This document shows, piece by piece, positions 10,383 to 22,368 of a stretch of 64,000 bases of DNA. A program made the translations under genes and the position numbers. The stretch is from Ciona savignyi (taxonomy: Eukaryota; Chordata; Ascidiacea; Phlebobranchia; Cionidae). The DNA lies in NCBI GenBank assembly GCA_000149265.1, contig CH002614.1, positions 1,324,511 through 1,388,510 on the forward strand, written 5' to 3'. The notes under the pieces were generated by a model. It made no database searches. It had not been told where the DNA came from and was given only the letters and a program-made list of their open reading frames with translations. How positions within the stretch are numbered: the first letter of the stretch is position 1; the number at the start of each line of letters is the position of its first letter.

Positions 10383-13300
10383 TCAACCAGTTAAATCATT
10401 AGCAGCATATAGTTCTTGTGGGTATAAGTTGGCAGTGACTTTTTTCCCACCGAACCAGCGGTTGTTTAGCGAGGTCACGGCGTTTTCGCATTCCCCCTCA
10501 GTAGAGAACTCCACGAATATTTTCACAATGACAGGGGCCCCGTCCTCTTCGCCCTGAAATAACAAGGATTTTGTCAAATGAGATGTTGGAAAAATTCTTT
10601 GTAGCAGGTTTTCCTGCTAAAACCCTAAATAAATATGCACAAAATCAAGTTAACTAAATATACACAAAATCAAGTTAACCTAAAAAATTTGCTCAAAAAA
10701 TAAAGATCACTTAATAGACAGTTGCTTAGGATTTGGGAGTTCAGGTTTCCCTTTCATAAGATCTTGATAAAATGAATGCCAGCACATACAAGTTAAAAGC
10801 ATGCGACATGAGTATTTTGGTTTAAGTTCAAAAAATTTGAAAAACCATTTGTAATGCCTTGATGCATGCATTACCCAGAAGATAGAAAACAAACCAACCA
10901 CAACCAAACAGATCCTTAAATCCATTACAATTTCGCACCTGTTTCTCCTGGTAGATTACAACGCGCTTCACGCATCCGAACTTCCCACATTCCTCTGTGA
11001 TCTCGGCTTCTAAATCGTCATCCACATCTTCCACCTCAACCATGTTCCTCAACACCATCACGGTGCTCTGTGGATGGAATATCCGACTGATTAGCTTGGT
11101 GGGTTGGTGCGTCGCATTTCAGTCGTGAAGGGTTAAAGATTCGAAACTGGCATTTCAGCCCAACAGTTTCATGTTCAAAACTGGTTTGCAGCCTTAAAAA
11201 ACTGGTCACATGCTTGTTGGTTGTGTCTTTGGGAAGGGATATAGCGGGCATTGCCTGAATCCAGTGGATTAATAGGTTAAACAAGCGCTGTGGCAATTTT
11301 TTTAATACTACAATCGCTTCGATTTTAACAAAGCTAGCACCAGCTGAGTCGTTAAGCTGTGGACATTTTTTGTAGGTAGATGCGGTAGTTTAAGTTAAAT
11401 CTTTGTCCAAGTATTAAATAACAGCAAAAAAACAAATCATGACACAGGATCCAAGAATGACTTTCTGTTGAATCCATTAATCCACTTGGTTTATTCATGT
11501 CTGTTCAGTGCCTTGTTTCAGTTTAGGTTATTCATATTTTGACCCATGACGGCAAATGAAAAAAATCATGGCACAGTAACATTGAAAATGGCAAACCGAA
11601 CAGTCGTTAAACAAGTCATATAGAAGTGTAAAATAGAAATTGTGATCAACAAATTGTTGTGTCATCCAAGCAAATATAAAAACATGTTTAAAATATTTAA
11701 AAAGAATTCTCCAACCTCCACTTTTCTCATTAACTTCTGCATCAAGAAGTGTCGTTGAGAACTCCCAGATATATTCATGTTGCCTTCTTGCTGACTTAAT
11801 GTATGCGCAGTTGTCGGTAATATTTCTTTACCGTTCACCTGAAAGGAAATTTAAGTCTTCAAACACTGTAGCCTCACAGCACAATTAAACAACTACTGAT
11901 ATTTTTTAAATGCGTGTAACGTAAACAGGTTTATTCCATTAATATAAAAGCAAATTAAACAGTGTTAAATTGTAAATACATAGGCGAAAGTAATAATTTT
12001 TATTTACAATGAGAGATTTTGGAACACAAACTTTGTAATCCTTAAAAAATAAAACAGTTTATAGAGTCTTTAGGAAACTTTAATTTAAATAAGTATAAAG
12101 CACTTTCCTAAATGACTCTTTACAATAAAAATTAATACTTTTTGATTGGGCTATTTTACAATTGTATGCAATAACTCCCTTCAAGAGACTCTTTCAAAAT
12201 ACAAGATTCTTTTTATGCAAGAAAAGAATTCTCGGAAATTTTATATTTTGAATGTGTGTATGTAAAAATTACCAAATTTGGTTATCTTGCTTTTAAAGGG
12301 TTAATACACAATGCATAAAGTTGTAAGATAGTCCAAGCAAAAAAAATAAATCCGGAAATTTTATCGTAATAAGTCATTTTAAAAAGTACTTCCACTTTTA
12401 ACTAATTATTAAAGCATAACTAAAGTATGAATAACTAAAGGGTTAAAGTATAAACTAAATGTAAGTTAGTTGCCAAAAAAGCGTCTAAAAATGTTCAACT
12501 AATTTTCCACACCTGTGTTAATTTGTTGGATGGGGGTTGCTGCTGCTGTAAAAATAAATTCCCCCCAGCACCCACGGGGGTCACCCCTGCGAGTTGTTGA
12601 TACGTTAAATCAAAAGACGCCAGATTTCATGAGGTAAGGGGTTGGGGTTTTTGGGGTAAAAGTAGGGGTATTGAATCCGGTCTGCTAAGGGTTGGGAAGG
12701 GGGAGGGGGTGAGAAAAACAAAATGAAAAGAAAAATGAAAATTATTACTCATCTGTATTGGTAGCATAATACAATGATATAAATATTGTATTGGTAGTAT
12801 CAGTATGATATTTACAATAATATAAATGTTGTATTGGTAGCATGATATTTACAATAATATAAATATAATGTTTTAACAGCTGGTATGATAGCAGGGCAAA
12901 CATCAGCATGAACGAACGCATGAAAAGCAGCAAAGTTGTTGCATTTTCTAAAAATAATGAAGAAGATTCCAATGAAATCCTAATTTTGTCCGACCGTTTA
13001 GCTTGGTAGATTCATGCGTTGCCTTTCAGTTGAAGGGTTACAGATTCGAAACTGGTCGCTAGCTAGTCGGTTGTGTCTTTCAGCAAGGCACTTAACGAAC
13101 ATTGCCTGAACCCAGTAAAATATTGGGTTCTACAAAACTGAAGAAAAGTATGAATCATACACAGCAAACTGCCATAACTCGGGTAAACCAACGATAGGCA
13201 CGAGGTGATCTGACGATTGCCCGTGTGCTAACCTCTTTGGTTTTCCCATTCACAATGATGAACCTAAACATCCTCTGCCAATTATGATATCCTAATCTCG

Positions 13301-16300
13301 AATTCAGTGTCATTGTTCTTACTTTTACACAATCTGATTGACAGTATGCTTACCTGAAGTTTATTTCCTACTTTACAAGATGTATTTACTCTTAAGCTAT
13401 GCTATGTCCTTAAAAAAATATAATCGAATGCTTGCATATAAAAATAATAAAATTCGTAATTAATCAAAAATAATACTGTATAGACCAGCAGATATACTAG
13501 TGGGATTAAAGAGCTTATATATCACAAATGGAGCACAAGGTTAATTTTAAACTCAAGCAATTAAACACTTTAAAGGAATAAACGTGAACACCCTACAACA
13601 CCCCACCACAAACCAATCACCCTCACCTACCTGTCACAACTCCAGGTTTATTTGCTGCCAAAACAGCAGCAGGTTGAGGGAGTAATGCTGTCCCATTGAA
13701 ACCTGCTAAACAATCAAATCAATTATGCTGCTACATACATAACAACCTGAATGATTACAAAGTGATTATAAGTGGTGTTGGTAATTTTCAATGCTTTAGC
13801 AGAAAGTTTGTAGGATTAAAAGTCTTGGACTTTCTTGGACAAGTCGCTTAGCAGATGTTCCCTAGACCCAATTAAGTAATTGATTAAAAGAGTCCTGATA
13901 ATTTCGCCTTAGACTTTGATGTCATACGATTAATTTTTAAATGCAGGTTTTCAAATTTTGCAAAAATTTTATTTTCACTGATGCATTTGATTATAAATAT
14001 GTGCAAAAATTTACTCTTGCAATTTAAAAAAGTAACTAACATTTACCGCAACCGTTTTCTATATATCTGGCTGGTAAATAGGGGGATAAAAAACCCAATC
14101 ATTGTGACCGTTATTATTATACACATGAGTATGACACTTCCGATTCCGGAGTATAAAAGATTTACTCCTGTTACTCATATGAAAGATTTAATCGCATGAG
14201 CTTCCACACGCAAGTGAATTCATACTCGACCTAAATTTAATGGATTGTTGGCACTGTCTTACCCAAATATACAAGAGCTAGGTCGGTAATTATTAGAACT
14301 ATGCTCTTCTGTTTGTTTCACTTATACATGGGTATTAAACTTTAAGCGCTTGCTACAGTGGCTCTATCACCTCAATAACATCCGTATCAGAAGGATGAAA
14401 GTGTAGCAGGTTGCCTACCCCTGTCTTATTCTACAGACATCAATGAAAATATTATAATGGAAATTACCTGGGGCCGCATTGGTGGCTGCCCTGTGTGGGT
14501 GGGCGGCCTCTTGCGCCATTATCTTTGATGTGACAGCCGCCGCTGCCAACGCCGCAGCTGGTGGGAGGGTGGAAGTGCCAGAACTCGGCGCCGATAACTA
14601 ATATGTTTTGACGTGTTACTTTGGTTGAACAAACTATGAACAAACCACTATGGTGCTTATGTGCAGACCCATATGGTCTATGGGCTGGATAATAAATTCG
14701 AAGCCAAAAGATTCACCAGTATGCCGATCAGTTGTCATATTCGATATATAACTCTTAAAATAAAAGCAGATTTGATTTACAGATCGCAGACACATTGTAT
14801 CCATGTGGCTAAACGGCTAATGCGACCGATACATATACCGACTGGCAGTCCGGTAAAACTCGGGACTGCAATACAAAAACGAGCTCTGGGTTTGAAACAT
14901 AGCTCCATAAAAAAAATTGCTGGCCCAAAATGCATATATGATTCCATATACCTGATTTACTGGGTTAAAGTTGGACGGTTTACATACCATGTGTGTTTTA
15001 ACAGCGAAATTGATAAAAATACTCCATAAGGCAATATAATTGTTATGTACTGTTGGCATAGTCAACTATTACGTGTGCGTCAAATCGCGGGAATTGCCAA
15101 TAAAAAAATTCTCGTTTTCCATTTGTGGCATGAGTGCAATAGTTTGCCGACACATGTCATAGGTGTACAGAGATAAACACCACATAAATAATATCCCACA
15201 TAATTTACCAGTTCAAAGTGGGTGCTAGGTGGGGTGATGGCTTTCCCCACTCTCAAGTATTGTCCTCCCAGATCAAACATGTTCATACTCGATATCGCAT
15301 CCATACTCGCTTGAAGGGTTTCGTACTCTGTGGATGGTGGAGCAAATATTAACTAAGCAGATTGCATACAAGCATGAAGATATATGTTGGCAGTAATAGA
15401 ACTTCGTTCAATAGAATACAATATTTGTGTGTATTCCTGTGAATGGGAAAATGCAATGCAATGGGCGTTAACACACGGGTAATTGTTAGATCACTTAGTG
15501 CCCACGGTTGTGTTACCGGAGCTATTGCAGTGTGTTATTTATGACTCAGACATTCTTTAAGTTGGTTAAACCCATTTATTACAGTGTTAAAAAAAAAGTT
15601 GATTGCCTTGTCCAAGGAGTGCAAGGACTGAACTGACTGGCTAGCGACAAGTTTTGAACCCAAACGGCTAAAATACAATGCACTAACTCACTGAGCTAAT
15701 TGGTCAGACGATTATTGGCTTAAAAAATGTTCACCCAAACACCAACATCGGAGTACAACTACTTACCGATGAACGCATATCCTCTGTGCTTCCCAGTCAT
15801 CATGTCCCGGTCGAGCTGGCAGGAGAGGATTTTACCGAACGCTTCAAACACCGACCGTAAATCATTCTCCTCGAGGTCAGGGTGGATGGAGGAAATGTAG
15901 ACCCTGGTGGGAAATCGTTAGTTTTAATTTTTCACGTAATGTGTCTGCATACCTGCTACTGCCGTGTTACAACCTTTTAATATTGGACCAAAATAATTCA
16001 TAACATAAGCCAGCGTATCCAACTACAGGCCCGTAGGGCGCACACGGCATGTGGTTAAGTCTGTTGGTTGTTGGATTATTTTGGTGGAACACACATCTGT
16101 CACGTTTTTGTGAAATGGCCCTTAAAAGTCAAAATTAGACCATGCTGACATAAGCAACTATTAGAATACTTTTAAATTACTGCTTGTTTAATATTGGTTA
16201 TCAATGCAAAGTCTTTCCTACTAGAAATCCTCATCAGAGTTTTGACAAGAATAAGTACTAATATAATCATTGTGCTTGCAAATTTGTTTCACAGCCTAAC

Positions 16301-18885
16301 TAATAAACTATGGATTGCAAAACTGTAAGGTAAGATTTAAAAAATGTTTAGTTTTGATATTTTCCAACAAATTCTCACCTATTGAACCGATTTGCCTCAG
16401 TTGCAAGTTGTTCCATGATCGCCGTCACCTGCCCGATGTTACTGGGCCGTCCCACTTTGATAGTTCTACCTGTGGGGAAAACAACTTTGAAAAATGCAAA
16501 TAAAAAGTACTAATTATGGGAATTATGGGATCTTTTTGAGTCGGAATGGAACGTATTTAATTTTACTCCGTTTTTTCTCTTTTTTTCACGCTGTTCGGTT
16601 GACAGTTCATTGGGTAGAATGAGTTATCCAATCAAGTTGAAACTTTTAGGAATCCGAACCAGCATGCCCATAGTTTGCCTCAGCCTTTACTTTAACAAAA
16701 ACCCCAAAGGAAATTCCCATTATCGGAGGAAATTGGAATAATTTTAACAGAATATTATAATTGACCTAGGGAGACACAAACAATCTTATCGAAGACTGGG
16801 CTTGGAAAATAAAAAAAGGAGGTATAACAAAGGCATTAAGGTAAGCTTAATCTATCAGTGTTAAATAAGGTTGGCAAGGTAAGCTTAAACTATTTTACTT
16901 AGTTAAATAAGGTTAGTTAGGTTAGCTTAACACTAGAATAGTTAAGTAAGGTTGGCAGGTCTCACCTCCAAGCTGTACGGGCGTGTGGCCATTTGTTCAG
17001 CAGCAAGATGAGCTGCTTCTGGGATCTCGAAATCAATAAAACAATATCCCTGGGGTGTAATGCATTATTTAGATGAGCCTGCAGATGCGGTGAGGTGAAG
17101 GAAAATGATATCTTAAAAGTTTATTTAATTGATGGTGTAATGGTGAATATCTCTTTTAAAAAAATAATTAAAGAAAGAAAATAATAAATAACTCTGATAA
17201 ATGCATGAGCTTATCTTTGTTAAAATAGCATAAGCTTTACTGTTTAACTACTTAAATAACCAAGAACATTTGCTGTTAATGCAATGTCTCATGTTGAACA
17301 AATAGATTATTCTCATTTTGACAATGCTTAAAACATATGTCATATGTAAATAACACAATCTACATCATGCCTTCTTAAACTAGAAGTTGCAGAGTCGCGC
17401 AATGAATTTTTTGGGTCGCAAAGAGTACACCAATTCCAAGCAAAATACTATATCTATTGTACTTTTGTTAGATTTTAAACGTGAAAAGGGTTGCAGAACA
17501 TATTAATAAACTGGAAGCTGTCTTATTAGTAGTTTGGAAAGCCCTGATCTACATTACTATGGTAGAGGTACCTTGTGTTTTCCGGTTATTGGGTCATAAG
17601 ACATATCCAAGCTTTTGATCGTCCCAAACGGGGTGAAAGCATCGCGAATCATATGGTGGTCGATGTCATAATATATCGAGCCCACATAGACGCGACACAT
17701 AATCACTAGTGCTTGTTGTTTCTGTGCAGAACTCTGGAATACAAATAATTTAATATCAAACATTGTTTGTTTAGTCGAAAAACTGTTGGTATATTAATGG
17801 ACATGGGTTATCCTAAAACAAAATCACAGTACATATGTAAGACTGGGAACATAATAGTGCTGTGCCGATATTTCGGTTATTGGATCGGCAGGGCTTTATG
17901 CAATCGCGGAAAAAAACGATCGGCATAGCACTAGTATATATGTAACAGTATTGGCTAAGATAAACATCCCTATCATATTCAAATAAGGACTTACTTCTTA
18001 TGTTAACACTCGACAGAAAAAAATAAAAACAACTCATTTAGTGTGTAAAATATTCAAAACAGGTTTTTCCAGAATCTTTAACTAAATTTTCATATCATAA
18101 TATGAAATATATATAATAATATATAATAAAATTTCGACTGAATTTCCATATTATACAACTAAATTTCTATATATATCCATATAAAAACAGAACAAAGCGC
18201 ATTACCTGCATACTTGTCATTTTGGTTTGCTGGTGTTTAATTGTCTGCTTCATCAGCACATCTTTAATGCTTTGTTCCATCGCATACTTTTTTGCCTACA
18301 CATGAAAACGTAATGCTTAAATTTTGTGATAACGAAATTCTTAAATTTTGTGATAACGCAATTCTTAAATTTTAAAAAAACGCATTGCTTAGAACAGTGA
18401 TAACGCATTGCTTAAATTTTGTGATCATTTGTGGCTTAAGTGGCAGCCTCTCAAACTACCATAAGCTGCTGGAGTTAAAAACCAGTGACATGCTTATTGC
18501 GTTTTCCCACTGCAATTCTCCTATGTCAATAGTTTACGAACTTGAAATGTCCTAGTGAACAAATTCAACCAACATCTGTACCACATAGACGGGAAACACA
18601 TAGTATTATGTCCAGAAATTAAATCATAGACCGTTTTCGCACTTAAAAAGTGATAAATTCTCCAATACTGGTAAACACGGTTAATGTTTTAATGAGATTC
18701 TGTTAAAGTGGATTTTTTATTTGAGTAGCCTAAAATATAAATTATTTAACTGATAATCTTTCAATTAATATGACAAAGTTATTTTTCAATTAATTGTTCC
18801 ATACCTTATCTAGTGCAATACGTTGGCTTGGAGTGAGAGGGGGTAATGTAGATTGAGGAAGAATCTGTGCCACGAGTGGATTCAT
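10383..18885 (-). CDS. PUF60: Poly(U)-binding splicing factor PUF60 (half pint/FIR homologue)
   Basis: PUF60 binds polypyrimidine tracts, cooperates with U2AF in 3' splice-site recognition, and as FIR represses MYC through FUBP. Thirteen exons: 18885-18805, 18295-18206, 17733-17572, 17049-16966, 16469-16379, 15903-15767, 15327-15209, 14597-14468, 13705-13631, 12586-12513, 11838-11716, 11067-10939 and 10553-10383. They give about 488 residues (human about 540-560). The order is N-terminal helix ([15 protein letters not shown]), RRM1 (RVYVGSI / KGYCFIDF), RRM2 (RVYISSI / RGYAFIEY), an Ala/Pro-rich linker, then a C-terminal UHM domain with [23 protein letters not shown] and the UHM signature NNRWFGG. 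It ends [14 protein letters not shown]. Exon 4 is one base out of frame with exon 5 at the ggg at 16979-16981. One more C would restore continuity ([17 protein letters not shown]), so a sequence error is likely. Exon 9 has a tandem acceptor (tttagcag). The start is [16 protein letters not shown]. Confidence 0.97.
11083..11285 (+). mobile_element. SINE-A copy, rearranged head
   Basis: tRNA-like head (gcgtcgcatttcagtcg, aaagattcgaaactgg), then ggttgtgtctttgggaaggg and cattgcctgaatccagtggattaat. The 3' half is lost. It lies immediately beside the PUF60 exon 12 acceptor. A second, minus-strand remnant is at about 11448-11520. Confidence 0.75.
12775..12875. repeat. AT-rich tandem duplication in PUF60 intron 10
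   Basis: Repeated tgtattggtag...gatatttacaataatataaat units, two to three copies. Confidence 0.55.
12987..13278 (+). mobile_element. SINE-A, near full length
   Basis: Head with gcctttcagttgaagggtt and agattcgaaactggtcgcta, body gcaaggcacttaacgaacat and ggtgatctgacgattgcccg, end ttttcccattcacaatg. The tail is degenerate. It lies in PUF60 intron 9. Confidence 0.9.
14804..14921 (+). mobile_element. SINE-B copy
   Basis: tgtggctaaacggctaatgcgaccgatacatataccgact, then ctctgggtttgaaacatagctcc and an A-rich end match the SINE-B head, B box and tail. It is in the PUF60 intron before exon 8. Confidence 0.8.
15425..15712 (-). mobile_element. SINE-A, near full length
   Basis: Minus-strand copy running cctgtgaatgggaaa, gcccacggttgtgttaccgg, agctattgcagtgtgttatt, gattgccttgtccaagg, gctagcgacaagttttgaac. 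It lies just downstream of PUF60 exon 6. Confidence 0.88.
16830..16960. repeat. Tandem repeat, unit about 42 bp, beside PUF60 exon 4 donor
   Basis: Three imperfect copies of ggtaagcttaa...gttaaataaggttggca directly precede (on plus) the exon 4/intron border. Confidence 0.65.
17366..17546. mobile_element. Short hAT-type MITE in PUF60 intron 3
   Basis: The 181-bp element has diverged inverted ends (catgccttcttaaactag on the left; gtagtttggaaagccctg on the right, the inverse of cagggctttccaaactac). The perfect 8-bp direct repeat atctacat flanks it (17358-17365, 17547-17554). The duplication is intact while the ends have drifted apart. Confidence 0.88.
18307..18425. repeat. 24-bp tandem repeat in PUF60 intron 1
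   Basis: Five copies of aacg(c/a)aattcttaaattttgtgat with small changes, just downstream (gene sense upstream) of exon 2. Confidence 0.8.
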
Positions 18886-19542
18886 GGTGTCTTGTTACAG
18901 CAGCGAATATTGCAAGTTCAGATTGACCACAACACTTATCAAATCTGCAACAATTCACAATTCTATAACCACGAACATAAGGACAAGAATTACTGCAGGT
19001 ACATCATACATGCATGACAATTAAAAAGCAAGATTTATTAGTCGGAAAAAAAACACTTCAAGGTAAGTTAAATGTACCTTACTGTGTTATTATTCGAAAA
19101 TCATTACTGGTATTAATGTTATAATATTCACTGGTACAATAAGCTTTAAATAGTATGGTTTAGCATTGTACTTCGAATTTATTAAAGAAATTAAACCAGC
19201 GGTGAAAACAAAAAATAGTTACTAAATGATATTAAGAGATGGGTAAGTAGTTAGTCCATTACAATCATGGCAGTTTATATCAAATCAATCTGGCATTATT
19301 AATTATAGATGACCCAACTTATAAAAATGGCAATCAGGGTAAAAAATCAAATTGTGGCACATAATAATTGAAGCCGCAATACTAACTTTCTAACAATGAT
19401 TCATGTGTTTTACAGATCTTATATTTTCTGTGAACGCTACAAAAATGTTAATAGCAATAGTGAAGGTGTGTGTTTAGCATAAAAATAAAGTACAAGTGAA
19501 AACACATTAACTGACAACGAACTGCCACAGGACACCAAAGTT

Positions 19543-20223
19543 TCAACGTCGTTGATGACGATGTTTCAAAACTAAGTTGATTTCCAAGTTGGTTTGGTTG
19601 ATTACATTCAAACAGCCCGGATACGGACACTTGGCAGGTCTCTTTCGCTTCTGGCACTGTTTAATGTGAGAGACAATTGCTTCTTTTTCGAACGAATGTC
19701 CGCAGACTTTGTCTTTTACCGGATCCACCATCGGACACTGGGTAATCGGGCATTTTGTGGCCGTCTCCGCTTGGGTTAGCTCCATACTATCCTCCAGTGA
19801 TTCTGCGGGCGCTCTGTTGTCTTTCAATTCCACACTACTGTCAATCGCTTTCATTTGGTCGATGAAAACTGTCATGAACTCATGGTCCCATACACTCTGA
19901 TCTTCATTAATCACATTCGCTTGTTGTTTGAAACTTTCTTCAAGCTCTTCAACAACGTCAACTGAATCCTCTAAATCTCCGTTTTTCCATTTCTCTTTCA
20001 GTGAATCAACTGACTGTGTGAACGCTTTGACCCGATGTTCGGCACGAATTAGATCGGCAATACACTCCTGTAGTTTGTCAATTCCTGGGTTTGGAATCTT
20101 ATTTTCCAAAAGTTCGATTCCAACTTCAATTACCTCACAGTTACCAGTTTGTATATATTCGGACATTTTGTTGATATTGTGCATCGCGCCGTCTAAATGT
20201 CGTTCACTCATGGAGTCGGACAT
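19543..20223 (-). CDS. NSMCE2: E3 SUMO-protein ligase NSE2 (MMS21), single-exon
   Basis: NSE2 is the SUMO ligase subunit of the SMC5/6 complex. It sumoylates complex subunits and cohesin-related targets during recombinational repair. The open frame is 226 codons (human 247) from ATG at 20223. The N-terminal two thirds is helical and charged, as expected for the SMC5-binding coiled coil. The SP-RING follows: residues 158-176 contain CPITQ...DPVKDKVCGHSFEKEAI and residues 199-204 CPYPGC. The four zinc ligands of the SP-RING pattern (C174, H176, C199, C204) are therefore all present. It ends KHRHQRR. No intron is needed. The PUF60 start lies 658 bp downstream on the same strand, too far for a typical tunicate operon. 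Possible polyadenylation hexamers lie near 19178 (TTTATT on plus). Confidence 0.95.
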   Translation of the reverse strand: MSDSMSERHLDGAMHNINKMSEYIQTGNCEVIEVGIELLENKIPNPGIDKLQECIADLIRAEHRVKAFTQSVDSLKEKWKNGDLEDSVDVVEELEESFKQQANVINEDQSVWDHEFMTVFIDQMKAIDSSVELKDNRAPAESLEDSMELTQAETATKCPITQCPMVDPVKDKVCGHSFEKEAIVSHIKQCQKRKRPAKCPYPGCLNVINQTNLEINLVLKHRHQRR

Positions 20224-20755
20224 GATTTATAACTCCAATAAAACCTTTGAATACAAGATTTAAAAAACAGACATCAATAATTAACAACTCGCCAAAAAAA
20301 TAAATAAAATTTTCTTTTATCCGATAACTCCCAAAGCGATTTTGGAATTCTAGCAGCGCAGACGGTGTACTTTTACCAGTGTCGCGGGAATATATTTTTG
20401 AATATTATTTTTCTTTTACCTCTTGGCTTAAGCAAGGAAATTAGGTATATTGATTAATAAACCATTAAAAATGCAATTAATAAATACAATGCAAAATAAA
20501 GTAAATATAATTTAGATAGATTAAGTAATTAACCAAACAATTTAGGGGTCGGGAGGGACCACACATACGCCCACGAGCCGGCATCAGCAAAGAAGCAAAC
20601 ACTTGTCCGTTGAAAACGTATGTATTGCTCGGCTTAAATACTTCTAATCATTTCACCATATTGTGTTTGTAGATCATGTGACATTTTTACGTATTGTTGT
20701 GTTTGTAGAGGGTGTGACATTTTGAGACGGGCTGTTCACCAAAAAATGACGCATG
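20224..20755. other. NSMCE2 upstream region and cap of array 1
   Basis: AT-rich to about 20540, then a more GC-balanced stretch. It contains gacatttttacgt (20688-20700), gggctgttcacc (about 20729) and the palindromic cap gcatgcgaca entering array 1. No gene is seen. Confidence 0.55.
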
Positions 20756-21352
20756 CGACACGCCACTTTTTCAGAGGCGACACGCCACTTTTTTCGAGGC
20801 GACACGCCACTTTTTTCGAGGCGACACGCCACTTTTTTCGAGGCGACACGCCACTTTTTCAGAGGCGACACGCCACTTTTTTCGAGGCGACACGCCACTT
20901 TTTTCGAGGCGACACGCCACTTTTTCAGAGGCGACACGCCACTTTTTTCGAGGCGACACGCCACTTTTTCCGAGGCGACACGCCACTTTTTCAGAGGCGA
21001 CACGCCACTTTTTCCGAGGCGACACGCCACTTTTTCCGAGGCGACACGCCACTTTTTCAGAGGCGACACGCCACTTTTTTCGAGGCGACACGCCACTTTT
21101 TCCGAGGCGACACGCCACTTTTTCAGAGGCGACACGCCACTTTTTCCGAGGCGACACGCCACTTTTTCCGAGGCGACACGCCACTTTTTTCGAGGCGACA
21201 CGCCACTTTTTCCGAGGCGACACGCCACTTTTTCAGAGGCGACACGCCACTTTTTCCGAGGCGACACGCCACTTTTTCCGAGGCGACACGCCACTTTTTC
21301 AGAGGCGACACGACACTTTTTTAGAGGCGACACGACACTTTTTTAGAGGCGA
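20756..21352 (+). repeat. 22-bp minisatellite array 1 (27 units)
   Basis: Twenty-seven tandem copies of gcgacacgccac followed by one of four 10-bp endings: tttttcagag (A), ttttttcgag (B), tttttccgag (C) or ttttttagag (D). The order from the left is A B B B A B B A B C A C C A B C A C C B C A C C A D D. Most of it is an A-x-x triplet, a 66-bp higher-order unit. Long open frames on both strands are a by-product, because 66 bp is a multiple of three and the unit lacks stops. The left border carries gcatgcgac and a flank shared with array 2. Confidence 0.97.
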
Positions 21353-21888
21353 CAAGTTACTTTTTAAAACAGCATAAGAGCGCATTGATTTTAATCAGAC
21401 GAAGGTAATAGAAAGATGTTTCTGAATAGTGTTGCAGATGACTAAGAATATTGAGGAGCTTCCTGACTAAAATTTCTTTGAATTCGATCGAAATAGTTTT
21501 TATGTGAAAACAATAGCGCATTGGTTTTAATTAGGTGTATTTATTTCAGCAAATTCTTAAAGATTTGACTGCCAAATATCGTTAAGTTGGTTAGAAAATA
21601 AGAGTACGATACATTTTGATATCAACTTGGAGATCATGATGCCATATCCAATATGTCCGAAAATAAGTACGGTATATGGTGTGTAATGAGAGGGATTTGT
21701 CAACACTTTCCTCAAAAGAATTCAAAACTCACATTAAAAACATTGGGTTTTATCAGTCAGCCATGCCGCCATGGCATATTGGTTAAAAGAAAGGTAAATA
21801 TATATATAACCTGAAACCTTTAATTACATAACCATAATGGTTTATGGACAAATAAAGTTTTTACTAAATTATTATGTGTCATTTTAGG

Positions 21889-22041
21889 ATATGTTTTTCC
21901 GTGTCGAATACTTTGTCCAGGACATTCTAGTAAAAGTTTTAAAGAAAGGCAGCGCAGCCACTACCACTGCGACACTGCCCACATTCACAATTTTAAAAGA
22001 TGGAAGAAAGCTATCGTTTAAAGGACCCTTAAAAATGTAGC
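21889..22041 (+). pseudogene. Possible exon of unknown protein
   Basis: After a plausible acceptor (ccattttag... type) there is an open plus-strand stretch with Met at 21892. It reads MFFRVEYFVQDILVKVLKKG, then a Thr/Ala run, then LKDGRKLSFKGPLK, and a stop. Composition is coding-like against AT-rich surroundings, but I recognise no family and no matching donor follows. It may belong with the PHD pieces downstream or be a transposon remnant. Confidence 0.25.
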
Positions 22042-22368
22042 ATAGGTAACAATTAATCAGTATTTGTATAATTCGTCCGAATTGATTATAATTCAAATGG
22101 CAAAAGTATTGCAAATATTAACGCATCTAGGAATCGACTGTATCTGTATGTTATCATGATTAATCATGTTATATCAGAAAATTATTTGTGTTTTGAAAAG
22201 GAGAAAAAGTGATTAGAGAAAATTCTCAGTAAGCAGGAAATCTAATTCTAACTTGTCCCCAACACTAATATTAACCAATCAACTAACCATAACTATAACA
22301 ATAAAGAAAGATTAGGCATATGTATAACCAATATTTTTTTCTTATCTGATGAAAAATAAGAAATCATT

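Noticed and set aside
20674-21346. Long open frames of 150-219 codons on both strands in array 1 (and 84-147 codons in array 2)
   Set aside because: They exist only because the 22-bp unit lacks stops in several frames and three units make 66 bp. The predicted 22-residue repeats on opposite strands are artefacts.
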